A stretch of 64,000 nt of DNA. Origin: Vibrio pelagius. Lineage in GTDB: Bacteria; Pseudomonadota; Gammaproteobacteria; Enterobacterales; Vibrionaceae. Below are positions 9,452 through 17,846 of the stretch, piece by piece. Numbering within the stretch: the first letter of the stretch is position 1; each line of letters begins with the position of its first letter. A program made the position numbers and the translations under genes. Location of the stretch: assembly GCF_024347575.1 (NCBI RefSeq), contig NZ_AP025504.1, positions 62,001 to 126,000 of the forward strand. The letters are read 5' to 3'. The notes beneath the pieces are model-generated. The model did not search any database. It was given only the letters and a program-made list of their open reading frames with translations, and had not been told where the DNA came from.

Positions 9452-9578
9452 AAACCTCAAAATTCAAGTTGATAGATTATATTTTGACAGCGTAGGAGAT
9501 AATGGAGAAATTTTACAACGCTATGCAAGACATCTAGAAAAATATCACGTGGGACAGTCACATTTAGCGTTTAACTAA
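9414..9578 (+). CDS. Small protein of unknown function (54 aa)
   Basis: I do not recognise this protein. The ATG at 9414 is preferred over an in-frame ATG at 9387 because AAAGGAG sits 10 bases ahead of it. It has no signal peptide or membrane segment. The C-terminal half (ILQRYARHLEKYHVG) looks helical and basic. The first residues are encoded inside the long palindrome. The base composition is AT-rich like the genes that follow. It may be a real small gene or an accidental frame through the palindrome. Confidence 0.35.
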   Translation: MIRSNHITCTHFENLKIQVDRLYFDSVGDNGEILQRYARHLEKYHVGQSHLAFN

Positions 9579-9809
9579 AAAAAGCTAACTCAGTTAGAAG
9601 CAAATAATTAACTTACCATTAATAGAATTATGACTGAAGATAACCATAAATATTTATGTTTATGATCTATTGAAATAAATAATATATAAATTGTATTTCT
9701 TTATTTTAAATTAATTTTATGGGGAAATATAATTGATATACAAAAAATGGTTAATATTTTTATCGACCAGATTATGACGTCAACATCGAATCAAAGAGGT
9801 TTGTACTAT

Positions 9810-10028
9810 ATGATAAAAAATTACGCAGTATATCGAAACAAGAATAGATATATAAGTAGAGCGATTGAACTATCAGTAGTTACACTAACATTTATAGACT
9901 TGTTCGTGATTGCTACATCAAGTAATTTTAGCATAGTCAAAACTGGACTTATGTTACTTCCATTAAGTCTAGTTCTATTAGTATTTTTCTATCTTTCAGA
10001 AAGGCTAAGCCAAGTGTTGCCACAATGA
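9810..10028 (+). CDS. Small two-helix membrane protein, unknown function
   Basis: From the ATG at 9810 the product is 72 residues with two likely membrane helices, about residues 20-38 and 46-64. The frame is open further up to an ATG at 9747, but that start has no ribosome site, whereas AGAGG lies 12 bases before 9810. The leader (GAATCAAAG, a purine-rich site, then ATATGAT) resembles the leader of the 54-residue ORF upstream. I recognise no family. Confidence 0.45.
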   Translation: MIKNYAVYRNKNRYISRAIELSVVTLTFIDLFVIATSSNFSIVKTGLMLLPLSLVLLVFFYLSERLSQVLPQ

Positions 10029-10328
10029 TTAGCTTGAAAGTTGTTTCAATTTGCATAAATTGCACTTTTTATAAATTTAGTTGAAAAACTTAAGGTAGCT
10101 CTTGGTATAAAGTTGGTTGCATATTTGAGAGATCAGTTATCCATATCTAACGTCTATCCTGATTTGAAAACCTAAAACTCACGTGACGTAAATCACACTA
10201 AATCTTCATTTTAGGTGTAATTTATATATTTTTTCTATGGTTATTTGGTCGGGGCATTTGTAATACATACGTCGCTAGGGTGTCAACAAACGCGTATGAA
10301 AGCGACGGTCTAAAGAAACGGAGAAATC
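10029..10328. other. 300-base AT-rich intergenic region with a CRP-like site
   Basis: No gene is seen. CGTGACGTAAATCACA at 10182-10197 matches the CRP pattern TGTGA-N6-TCACA with one change. Bases 10266-10305 contain an interrupted inverted repeat (CATACGTCGCT against CGTATG...AGCGACG). The region probably holds the promoter of the 10329-14667 genes. Confidence 0.4.
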
Positions 10329-10556
10329 ATGGATATGAGTGAGTCCTGTGAGACTTTATATATGCAACAAGTGGTAAATGTTACGTTGATTGCTAGCTCT
10401 ATACAGTCCATTTTAGATATGTGTGACAATGAGTTAGTTGCGGGAAAAAACATGCACTGTACTTTTAAACTGCCTTTAAACGACATCGATTGGGTAGAGG
10501 CATACTTCAGGAGCAAAGGTGGACTTAGCTTTAGCGTAACCAATGTTTTCGATTGA
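10329..10556 (+). CDS. Small protein of unknown function (75 aa)
   Basis: A good ribosome site (GGAGA) sits 4 bases before the ATG. The protein is soluble-looking and has cysteines at residues 7, 32 and 44. It ends in a segment (DWVEAYFRSKGGLSFSVTNVFD) that could be an alpha/beta fold. I recognise no family. It lies 57 bases before the membrane regulator and probably belongs to the same transcript. Confidence 0.55.
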   Translation: MDMSESCETLYMQQVVNVTLIASSIQSILDMCDNELVAGKNMHCTFKLPLNDIDWVEAYFRSKGGLSFSVTNVFD

Positions 10557-10613
10557 GTAATTGTACACAAAATGAACTAAAATGTACGTAGTTACCAACA
10601 GTCGGAGTGAAAA

Positions 10614-11222
10614 ATGGATCTGATTCATATTGGTCCTTTTGAATTAGAGATATCGCAGAATGCTATTTTGAAGATGCCGGACGGGAATGTTTATGCTATT
10701 ACGCTTCCAGAAGCCTACATACTAAAAAAGCTTCATAGCCACACTGGTTCAATTTTATCAAGAAAAGAATTAGAGAAAGCTGGTTGGGGAGAGAACAATT
10801 CTACTGGTATAAATTCTCTAGCTGTAGCTATATCTAACTTAAGAAAGATACTTAAGTTAGGTGGAATAAAAATTGTTAATGAACCGAAACGTGGTTACAA
10901 AATCTTAATTGACATAGAAGGAAATCAAGTTGAAGGTCTAGGTCAAAAAATTGAAGACAAGCATATTGGTTACTTTGGTGGATATACCGTTAGTGTTTTT
11001 TTTAAAATGCTGTCGTCAATTGTAATGTTAGCTATATCACTATCAATTATCCTATATTTTTATATGTCCTGGGTTGATGTAAAGTGTGATAATATATTTT
11101 CTAATGATGTCTGTTATTTACATTCAGAAGAACATGCTCTAGGTAGTATCAAATACAATATAGGTAGTAAGATTTATTTCGTCTCTCCAAAGTATTATGT
11201 TGAGGTGAAAAATGATGGATAG
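10614..11222 (+). CDS. Membrane-bound winged-helix regulator (ToxR/VtrA-like layout)
   Basis: The 202-residue protein has an OmpR/PhoB-type DNA-binding domain at about residues 8-98. It includes the recognition region GINSLAVAISNLRKIL and the wing KIVNEPKRGYKI. One membrane helix follows (about 134-152), then a short periplasmic tail of about 50 residues with Cys158 and Cys167. No receiver domain is present, so control must act across the membrane, as in ToxR, TcpP, CadC or VtrA. A clear GGAG ribosome site precedes the ATG. The gene overlaps the next by 11 bases, and that next gene has the features of a ToxS/VtrC-type partner. The signal and targets are unknown. Confidence 0.8.
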   Translation: MDLIHIGPFELEISQNAILKMPDGNVYAITLPEAYILKKLHSHTGSILSRKELEKAGWGENNSTGINSLAVAISNLRKILKLGGIKIVNEPKRGYKILIDIEGNQVEGLGQKIEDKHIGYFGGYTVSVFFKMLSSIVMLAISLSIILYFYMSWVDVKCDNIFSNDVCYLHSEEHALGSIKYNIGSKIYFVSPKYYVEVKNDG

Positions 11223-11667
11223 ACTATTTAGTATATCTATTTCGTTATTGATACTCGTGTCATCATTTTTAGCATATGGCGTTGTTAATGGAGCTGGATG
11301 TGGGTATCAGATTACAAATATAAAACCGGATATTGGAAGAGAAACATATTTAACTTGTTACAGAGGTAAATTCGTAGCGTTACATTACCATTTTGATGAA
11401 CTGAATAAACTTATGTCGACATGGAAAGTGGAAGGGCGACAATTGGCATATGGCAAGCAAATTATTTATTTTGTTTATACTCGAGAAAGAGTTCAGGGAG
11501 GAGATATTGAAAATGCAACGGATCGTTACAACAGAATGTCTCAAGCTTATCGGATGTTATTTTACCACTTTGAAAGGGATGATAACACCATTTATATATT
11601 TCAATCATTTCCTCAAGATAAGTTAATTGTTGGTAACATTAAGGGTAGATTGACCTTAAATGAATAA
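11212..11667 (+). CDS. Small periplasmic partner of the membrane regulator (ToxS/VtrC-like position)
   Basis: The 151-residue protein starts with a hydrophobic segment (about residues 4-24), followed by a periplasmic domain with Cys30 and Cys49. The domain looks rich in beta strands (YLTCYRGKFVALHYHF, QLAYGKQIIYFVYT, NTIYIFQSF). Size, topology and the overlap with the regulator gene match ToxS, TcpH and VtrC, which stabilise or co-sense with their regulators. Actual homology is not shown. GAGGTG precedes the tandem ATGs. It overlaps the following GGDEF gene by 8 bases. Confidence 0.6.
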   Translation: MMDRLFSISISLLILVSSFLAYGVVNGAGCGYQITNIKPDIGRETYLTCYRGKFVALHYHFDELNKLMSTWKVEGRQLAYGKQIIYFVYTRERVQGGDIENATDRYNRMSQAYRMLFYHFERDDNTIYIFQSFPQDKLIVGNIKGRLTLNE

Positions 11668-12997
11668 GTACGTAAACAAAACAAATACGATAATTGGATT
11701 TCTTATTGTTATTTTTATCTTCGTTGAGTTTATGGCTAAACGAGAACTTATTAAAGATGAGATAGAATTGTCATTGATGAATATGAAGTCATTAGCCAAC
11801 TTGTTCGACAAGTTAACAATGACTCAAGACATTAATAAAGGTATAAAAGAAGATGTAAAACTAGTAACTATAGAGAATTTTTATGAGGATGAGTCATTTG
11901 ATCGATTTAGTGAGAAACATGTAAAAATTATATCACACTATATAAGGCAGCTAGCATACTTCGATAAAGTTGCTGAACATGGGCTCATACTTCCAAGGTA
12001 TAAAACGGTTATCAATCATAAGCCTTATAAAACAAAAATAAACAATGTACCTTTTGATTTGTTGTGTGAGAAATTATCCATATGTACAAAGCGGTTTCTT
12101 GAAGAAGGTTATCTAACTGACCATACAACTCACTTTAGTAATCCTTACCTTATAAGAGGACAGTCTAATATAATGTTGTATAAGCATGTTGGTGGCTCTG
12201 AATTTGGCCCATTAATATATTGGTTTAAGTTTAAATACAATCCGGGGAATTTTCTGTCAAATTACCATGTGGTATTTTCAGAATACAATGAATTTTCTGG
12301 TTATAAATATAGAATTTATAAGAAAATTAAAAAAAGTAATCTTGATTATTTTACCATTCCTGTCATAGATAGTTTTGAACACAATAATGACAAGTTATCC
12401 TATAATGCTGATCTTGGTATTTTAGATATATTTGATAGATATATTTTATTGAAAGTTATCATTGTTTTAGGGTTTGGTGTTACGGTTTCTATTGTAACAA
12501 CACGTAAAAGACTTCAAATGAATAAAATTTCATCAATGAATATGATGATATACAAAGATTCGTTAACTGGCCTCTTGAATAGAAAATCATTCGATAGTTA
12601 TTCAGCTAATATTTGTAAAAATGAAAATTTTACAATTTTTAGTATCGATGGAAATAAAGTTAAGTATTTTAATGATAAGTACGGACACAAAGTCGGCGAT
12701 GAAGTAATCAAAGCAATTGGAAGAGCAATCAAAAATTGTTTCCCTAATGAAGATAAACTATTCCGTATTGGAGGTGATGAATTTGTCGTAGTCATGAGTG
12801 GTCTATATGAAGAAGTTGAAATTAGCGAAACTATAGAAAGACTAACGGATATTTTGAGTAAAACTCTGATATTGAAGGGAGAGGGGGTTTCAGTGTCTTG
12901 TGGTGTAGCCCACTCAAGTGAGTGTTTCGATTTCCAATCCACACTGAGGTTATCTGATAATAGAATGTATCAGAACAAACATGATTTATACAATTAG
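11660..12997 (+). CDS. Membrane GGDEF protein (diguanylate cyclase)
   Basis: The 445-residue protein has membrane helices at about 11-26 and 261-280, flanking a periplasmic domain of about 235 residues that I cannot name. A cytoplasmic GGDEF domain follows. Active features are intact: DSLTGLLNR at 300-308, metal-binding D330, NDKYGH at 338-343 and GGDEF at 371-375. It should make c-di-GMP from GTP. The inhibitory RxxD site lacks its arginine (PNED at 362-365), so product inhibition through that site is not expected. It is translationally coupled to the regulator's partner gene upstream. Confidence 0.88.
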   Translation: MNKYVNKTNTIIGFLIVIFIFVEFMAKRELIKDEIELSLMNMKSLANLFDKLTMTQDINKGIKEDVKLVTIENFYEDESFDRFSEKHVKIISHYIRQLAYFDKVAEHGLILPRYKTVINHKPYKTKINNVPFDLLCEKLSICTKRFLEEGYLTDHTTHFSNPYLIRGQSNIMLYKHVGGSEFGPLIYWFKFKYNPGNFLSNYHVVFSEYNEFSGYKYRIYKKIKKSNLDYFTIPVIDSFEHNNDKLSYNADLGILDIFDRYILLKVIIVLGFGVTVSIVTTRKRLQMNKISSMNMMIYKDSLTGLLNRKSFDSYSANICKNENFTIFSIDGNKVKYFNDKYGHKVGDEVIKAIGRAIKNCFPNEDKLFRIGGDEFVVVMSGLYEEVEISETIERLTDILSKTLILKGEGVSVSCGVAHSSECFDFQSTLRLSDNRMYQNKHDLYN

Positions 12998-13011
12998 AGT
13001 AAATTTCGTTA

Positions 13012-14667
13012 ATGAGTGTGTCTAATCTGAAAGTTCTTATACTCGATGATTCAAATGTAGTTATCAGTAGTGTCCGAGGTATGTTGTCAAGAATCGGATT
13101 TAGTGAGAGGAACATCGCTTTTTCTCAGAGTCCTAAAAATGGAATTGCATTGGCAAAAAAAGAGTTATTTGATGTAATAATATGTGATTATAACTTTTAC
13201 TCAACACTTGATGGCAAGCAAGTTTTTGAAGAAATGAAACATTTTGATTGCTTAAAAAGCGACTCGATATTTGTCGTCATCACAGGTGATTCATCTTTAG
13301 AGACAGTAAATTCATTAATCGATCTAGAGCCAGATGACTATCTTTTGAAACCGTTTAATCAAGAGTTTCTTAGAAAACGAGTAATTTCTGGAGTAGAACG
13401 TAAACGTGCAATGAAAGGTATATATATTGCTAGAGATAGAGGTGACTTTGAAATAGGCGTTCAAGAGTGTGACAAGCTATTGCCTTTTTTTCCTCAGTAT
13501 TACAATTATATAATGAAAGAAAAAGGTCGATTTTATCGTCTCATGAAACTCTGGAATCAAGCGAAGGAGTTTTATAAGTCTCTTCTCAATCACAATGACT
13601 CCGATTGGGTTGTTTTGGGCCTTTCAAATTCTATGAAGAACCTAGGAGAATTAGAAGAAGCTAGAAAGTTAGTCAACTCTATTATAGAGAGAAGCCCAAA
13701 TAACATTAATGCTATAAAAGAAATGGCTAGCATCGATCTTCATTCCAATAAAATCCCAGATAGTATAAAAAATATTAAGTTAGTCAATAGTTTGACCAAG
13801 GGTAGTTCTGAGAGGGAGTTAGTGATCTCTAACTTATCACTATCAGTTGGTGACTATCGTGAATCATTTAATTTTTATAAAAAATACTACAACTTAAACA
13901 GAGATACATTTAGAGATGATCTTTGGATGAAATTAAATTTAGTTCGAAGAATGCTAATGTTCTTCACTAGAGACTCCCAAGAAACCATATCATTAGTTAT
14001 GATAGAGTCTTCAGTGTTAGAGTTAGTTTCCATAGAAGATAGGTCAGAATCATGGAAGATAAATGTAGATATTCTGACATCACACTTGTTACTCCTTCAA
14101 GGAAAGTTCGAAGAATTTTTAGGTCTACTAAATTCTTCTTATCGGGATTTGCTCTCAAGTGTTAACAGCAATCTATTTCACTTTTACGATATTTTATATT
14201 TTGTTTGGTTATTGTCTTATTGTTCTTATGACAAAGAAAGCCAAGAAATGTCTGTTATACTTGCAAAATCTTTCAAAAAAAGCATCGTACAAAATAAAAA
14301 TGATATAAATAGTGAAATAATCCTGGATTCTATGAAAGCTCTCCTTGAACAGTCAATAGATTTAGAAAGAGTTAAACGTGACTGGCTTGATGAAAGATAT
14401 CAAGTATTACAGGGTTTAAATATGAATGAGTCGCTCCCTATTTATATTGAGATTTCACAAAGGTATCCAACTCTAGTATCTGTTCGGACGAAGATTGTGG
14501 AACATTTAGGAGATGTTTGGCCAGAGGGGTTGGGCAAGACTCAAACAAAGAGATTACTAAAACAAAGTGATGATGTAGTAAGACAACTTAGTGATAGAGA
14601 TTATCTAGAAGTGATAAAGTATGACTGTTGTTATCAAAAAGCACTTTCTACTATTAGTCGGGTCTGA
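13012..14667 (+). CDS. Receiver-domain response regulator with TPR-like tail
   Basis: The 551-residue protein has an N-terminal receiver domain (about 5-125) with acidic pair D12/D13, phosphoacceptor D59, T91 and K113-P114. The rest has no DNA-binding or enzymatic motif. Residues 140-290 look like helical TPR-type repeats (for example YNYIMKEKGRFYRLMKLWNQAKEFY, then LGELEEARKLV). Such proteins usually act by protein binding. It lies 14 bases after the GGDEF gene and closes the operon. No histidine kinase is nearby, so its phosphodonor must be encoded elsewhere. Confidence 0.8.
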   Translation: MSVSNLKVLILDDSNVVISSVRGMLSRIGFSERNIAFSQSPKNGIALAKKELFDVIICDYNFYSTLDGKQVFEEMKHFDCLKSDSIFVVITGDSSLETVNSLIDLEPDDYLLKPFNQEFLRKRVISGVERKRAMKGIYIARDRGDFEIGVQECDKLLPFFPQYYNYIMKEKGRFYRLMKLWNQAKEFYKSLLNHNDSDWVVLGLSNSMKNLGELEEARKLVNSIIERSPNNINAIKEMASIDLHSNKIPDSIKNIKLVNSLTKGSSERELVISNLSLSVGDYRESFNFYKKYYNLNRDTFRDDLWMKLNLVRRMLMFFTRDSQETISLVMIESSVLELVSIEDRSESWKINVDILTSHLLLLQGKFEEFLGLLNSSYRDLLSSVNSNLFHFYDILYFVWLLSYCSYDKESQEMSVILAKSFKKSIVQNKNDINSEIILDSMKALLEQSIDLERVKRDWLDERYQVLQGLNMNESLPIYIEISQRYPTLVSVRTKIVEHLGDVWPEGLGKTQTKRLLKQSDDVVRQLSDRDYLEVIKYDCCYQKALSTISRV

Positions 14668-14784
14668 TGTTTTTTGTGTTGTCGGCCTGAGATTGTTAAA
14701 TTTTTCGATGATTGTTTGAGTGTGGCCCACAGTGATACACGATCTGGATATGTTCTATGACATTCTTCGTTTTGTTTTGGTATA

Positions 14785-14808
14785 ACGCCCTACAGTATTG
14801 TAGGGCGT
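14785..14808. other. Hairpin at the right edge of the AT-rich island
   Basis: A perfect 10-bp inverted repeat (ACGCCCTACA / TGTAGGGCGT) with a 4-nt loop lies between the convergent response-regulator and ylqF genes. No T-run follows on either strand, so terminator function is uncertain. Confidence 0.5.
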
Positions 14809-14857
14809 GAAGACCTGGGAAGTTTGCGTACTGGCATCACTCGAATATGAGCAATAG

Positions 14858-15793
14858 CTATCGCTTGTTCTTCAGGTAACGCTTGCGACGTTCTTCTTTT
14901 TTCTTCGCTTTCTCTTCTGCTTTACGCAGTGCTGCTTGTTCAACTTCGATCAGCTCTTGCGTGATCATTTCTGGCAGCTCTAAAGTTACTTGGCCAAGTG
15001 TGCCGTTACGCAGTTCATGAAGAAGAATTTCTGAACACTTATGCAAATCGATATGACCACCTGCACGCAGTGCACCACGTTTGCGACCGATCTCTTCCAT
15101 CAATTCGATGTCTGACTCTGGCAGCTCTTCGATTTGGTAACGCTCTTTCAGTAGGTGAGGGTATTGCTTCGCCAAGTACTCTACCGTGTAGAATGCGACT
15201 TCATCGTATTCCATTGCAGTATCTTTTACTGCCCCAGTTGCTGCTAGGCGGAAACCACTGTGAGGGTTTTCTACTTTGGGCCACAAGATTCCCGGAGTAT
15301 CCGAAAGCACCACACCGTTTTGTAGGTTGATGCGTTGCTGGCGACGAGTCACAGCAGGTTGGTTACCTGTTACAGCGATCGTACGACCTGCCAGACAGTT
15401 AATGATGGTTGATTTACCAACGTTTGGAATACCCATGATCATGGTGCGAATGTTTTTACCAATCTCTTCACGGTGAGGGGCTAACTTACGTACTAGCTCC
15501 ATGATGTGATTTACTTCTTCTTTAACGCTGGTAGTAATCGCGATCGCTTTTACGCCTTGCTCTTTTTCAAAGTGTTCAATCCACATTTGAGTGAGTTCTG
15601 GATCCGCAAGATCGCGTTTGTTTAGAACTTTAACTACCGGTTTACCTGCTTTGATCTCTGCAATCATTGGGTTTTCTGAACTAAATGGAATACGCGCATC
15701 TAGTACTTCAATGATAACGTCAACTTTAGGGATAACTTCTTCGATTTCTTTGCGGGCTTTGTGCATGTGGCCCGGAAACCATTGGATAGACAT
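14858..15793 (-). CDS. ylqF: Ribosome biogenesis GTPase YlqF/RbgA
   Basis: The circularly permuted GTPase order is clear: NKRD (G4) at residues 58-61 comes before GIPNVGKST (G1) at 121-129 and DTPG (G3) at 165-168. The protein starts MSIQWFPGHMHKA, the conserved family N-terminus. The frame is open for 26 more residues upstream, but those do not match the family, so the ATG at 15793 is chosen. AAGG sits 9 bases ahead. The C-terminus is strongly basic (KAKKKEERRKRYLKNKR), fitting rRNA contact. The family helps late assembly of the large ribosomal subunit. Confidence 0.92.
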   Translation of the reverse strand: MSIQWFPGHMHKARKEIEEVIPKVDVIIEVLDARIPFSSENPMIAEIKAGKPVVKVLNKRDLADPELTQMWIEHFEKEQGVKAIAITTSVKEEVNHIMELVRKLAPHREEIGKNIRTMIMGIPNVGKSTIINCLAGRTIAVTGNQPAVTRRQQRINLQNGVVLSDTPGILWPKVENPHSGFRLAATGAVKDTAMEYDEVAFYTVEYLAKQYPHLLKERYQIEELPESDIELMEEIGRKRGALRAGGHIDLHKCSEILLHELRNGTLGQVTLELPEMITQELIEVEQAALRKAEEKAKKKEERRKRYLKNKR

Positions 15794-15982
15794 AGAGATA
15801 AACCTTGTAAAAATATTTTGAGCACATTGTAAGGGTTCAATAGGGCGTGTAAAGCTATATAGGCTTTGCACTGCTATATAACGGTAGAAAAACGATCAAG
15901 TGCTTTAGTTTATTGAGTTTAGCACAGGCTGAAGTCGGATTATCTGGTTATACGTCGAGGGTTGACGGAGCTTTTCGAAGGG

Positions 15983-16017
15983 AAAAACAAACCCTATGCT
16001 ACTAGCAACATAGGGTT
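15983..16017 (-). terminator. Terminator of ltaE
   Basis: On the minus strand a 9-bp stem (AACCCTATG / CATAGGGTT) is followed by TGTTTTT, just after the ltaE stop. Confidence 0.8.
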
Positions 16018-16025
16018 GTATTCAG

Positions 16026-17030
16026 TTAAAGTGCTGATTTAAGCTCTGTGAGGAATCGAGCGATGTCTTCGCTAGAGATATCACGGTGTGTCACAAAGCG
16101 GATTGGGTTGCTTGGTGTAATCGTGATCTCTTTTGTTGCCAGTTTATTTGCTATTGCAGTGATATCGACACTGTCACCTAGCTTGGCGAATACGATGTTA
16201 GTTTGAACAAAGTCGGGGTTCACAGAGAAGCCTGGCAGTTCGCTAAGGCCAACTGCGAGATCTTTTGCATTTTTGTGGTCGGTTTTCAGTTGCGCCACGT
16301 TTTCTGTAAGCGCCATTTTACCTGCTGCCGCCAAGATACCGGCTTGACGCATACCACCACCCACCATTTTTCTTAGGCGACGTGCTTTAGCGATATACTC
16401 TTTGCTGCCTAGAAGTAGTGATCCAACCGGAGCACCTAGACCTTTAGATAAACAGATGGTCATTGAGTCAAAGTGTTGAGCGATCTCTTGAACAGGGACA
16501 TCTAATGCTACCGCTGCGTTGTAAACACGAGCACCATCTAAATGCAGTTTTAAACCGTGCTTATTAGTGAACTCACGAGCTTCTGCCAAGTAGGAGAGTG
16601 GTAACACTTTACCGTTGATGGTGTTTTCTAAGCTCAAAAGTGTTGTGCGAGCGAAGTGGCTGTCGTCAGGTTTGATTGCACTTTCGAGTTTGCCAAAGTC
16701 TAGAGTACCGTCTGGGTTGTTCTCGATCGGCTGTGGCTGAATTGAACCGAGAACTGCGGCACCGCCCGCTTCATATTTATAGTTGTGAGCTTGCTGCCCA
16801 CACAAGTATTCATCACCGCGGCCACAATGTGCCATTAATCCAAGAAGGTTGGCTTGCGTGCCCGATGAAGTGAACATGGCGGCTTCAAAACCTGCCTCTT
16901 CGGCGGCCCACTGTTCTAAGTCATTTACAGTCGGGTCATCACCGTAAACATCGTCGCCAACCTCTGCATTAGCCATAACTTGGCGCATAGCCTGACTCGG
17001 TTTGGTGACGGTATCAGAACGAAAGTCCAT
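16026..17030 (-). CDS. ltaE: Low-specificity L-threonine aldolase
   Basis: The 334-residue fold-type I PLP enzyme starts with MDFRSDTVTKPS, the family signature. It has the PLP lysine at K196 in TICLSKGLGAPVGS, and H82 where the cofactor-stacking histidine is expected. It cleaves L-threonine and allo-threonine to glycine and acetaldehyde in the cytoplasm, supplying glycine to the C1 system also encoded in this window. A strong AGGAG site precedes the ATG. The Nudix gene lies 9 bases upstream on the same strand, so the two are probably one transcript. Confidence 0.93.
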   Translation of the reverse strand: MDFRSDTVTKPSQAMRQVMANAEVGDDVYGDDPTVNDLEQWAAEEAGFEAAMFTSSGTQANLLGLMAHCGRGDEYLCGQQAHNYKYEAGGAAVLGSIQPQPIENNPDGTLDFGKLESAIKPDDSHFARTTLLSLENTINGKVLPLSYLAEAREFTNKHGLKLHLDGARVYNAAVALDVPVQEIAQHFDSMTICLSKGLGAPVGSLLLGSKEYIAKARRLRKMVGGGMRQAGILAAAGKMALTENVAQLKTDHKNAKDLAVGLSELPGFSVNPDFVQTNIVFAKLGDSVDITAIANKLATKEITITPSNPIRFVTHRDISSEDIARFLTELKSAL

Positions 17031-17039
17031 ATTTCTCTC

Positions 17040-17555
17040 CTATAGGTAGCCGCAAAGTTGGGCTTTACTTAAACACGCGATAGTTTTGGTATCGGTAATT
17101 TGATCGTTACGAATTTTTTGTTGAAGCTCTTCAACAGTAAGTTCGAGCACTTCAATCACTTCGTCATCATCACAGCTAAAGCGTGTGGTCAGGTTGAGCT
17201 CTGATGCGACGAATAGATGCTGGATCTCATCACAGAAACCAGCGAGTGGAGTCACTTGCCCCAAACTCTGAAATTGATCAGCACTATAACCAGTCTCTTC
17301 TTCGAGTTCTCGCTTCGCACAATCTAAAGGTGTTTCACCTTGTTCCATCGTGCCTGCTGGGAGCTCTAACAGCCATTTTTTTAACGAAGGTCTAAATTGA
17401 TTAATGAGAATGACCTTTCCATTGGACGTGATGGGAAGTATGACTGCTGCGCCAGGGTGTTGAATCGTGGTGTGAGTAATTAAGGACCCGGTGGGTAATT
17501 TAACATCCTCTTCTATTAATGAGATGCTTTTCCATTTGTGGATTATTGTTTTCAT
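17040..17555 (-). CDS. Nudix hydrolase (ADP-sugar pyrophosphatase-like)
   Basis: The 171-residue protein has a complete Nudix box from G68 to Y90 (G-x5-E-x7-REL-x-EE-x-GY, with R82, E83, E86, E87). The upstream segment INQFRPSLKKWLLELPAGTME is typical of ADP-ribose or nucleotide-sugar pyrophosphatases. It should hydrolyse a nucleoside diphosphate linked to another group, using Mg ions. The exact substrate cannot be read. It is the first gene of the pair with ltaE. Confidence 0.85.
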   Translation of the reverse strand: MKTIIHKWKSISLIEEDVKLPTGSLITHTTIQHPGAAVILPITSNGKVILINQFRPSLKKWLLELPAGTMEQGETPLDCAKRELEEETGYSADQFQSLGQVTPLAGFCDEIQHLFVASELNLTTRFSCDDDEVIEVLELTVEELQQKIRNDQITDTKTIACLSKAQLCGYL

Positions 17556-17846
17556 GGAGTGGTAGTCACTTTCCTTGCCAATTGCCGGACATATAAGACG
17601 TTGACCACCTTAACGCCAAATATGTCGAAAATAAAAGAAAAATTCTGAATGTGTTTCCAGCAACTCATCACACATTGTGACACTATTCTCAAAATTGGAA
17701 TCTTTGATTACAGCAAAATTACCAATCTAACCATCTGATATAAATGCTACTCAACAATAAAATACACTTGTAACAAAGTGCTAACAAATGTATAAAAACA
17801 TATCTACACTCTTAATTATCTTGAAAGTTTCCGGAGTTTTGCTGTG

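Noticed and set aside
15794..15871. N-terminal extension of YlqF
   Set aside because: The 26 extra residues do not match the family, which begins MSIQWFPGHM.
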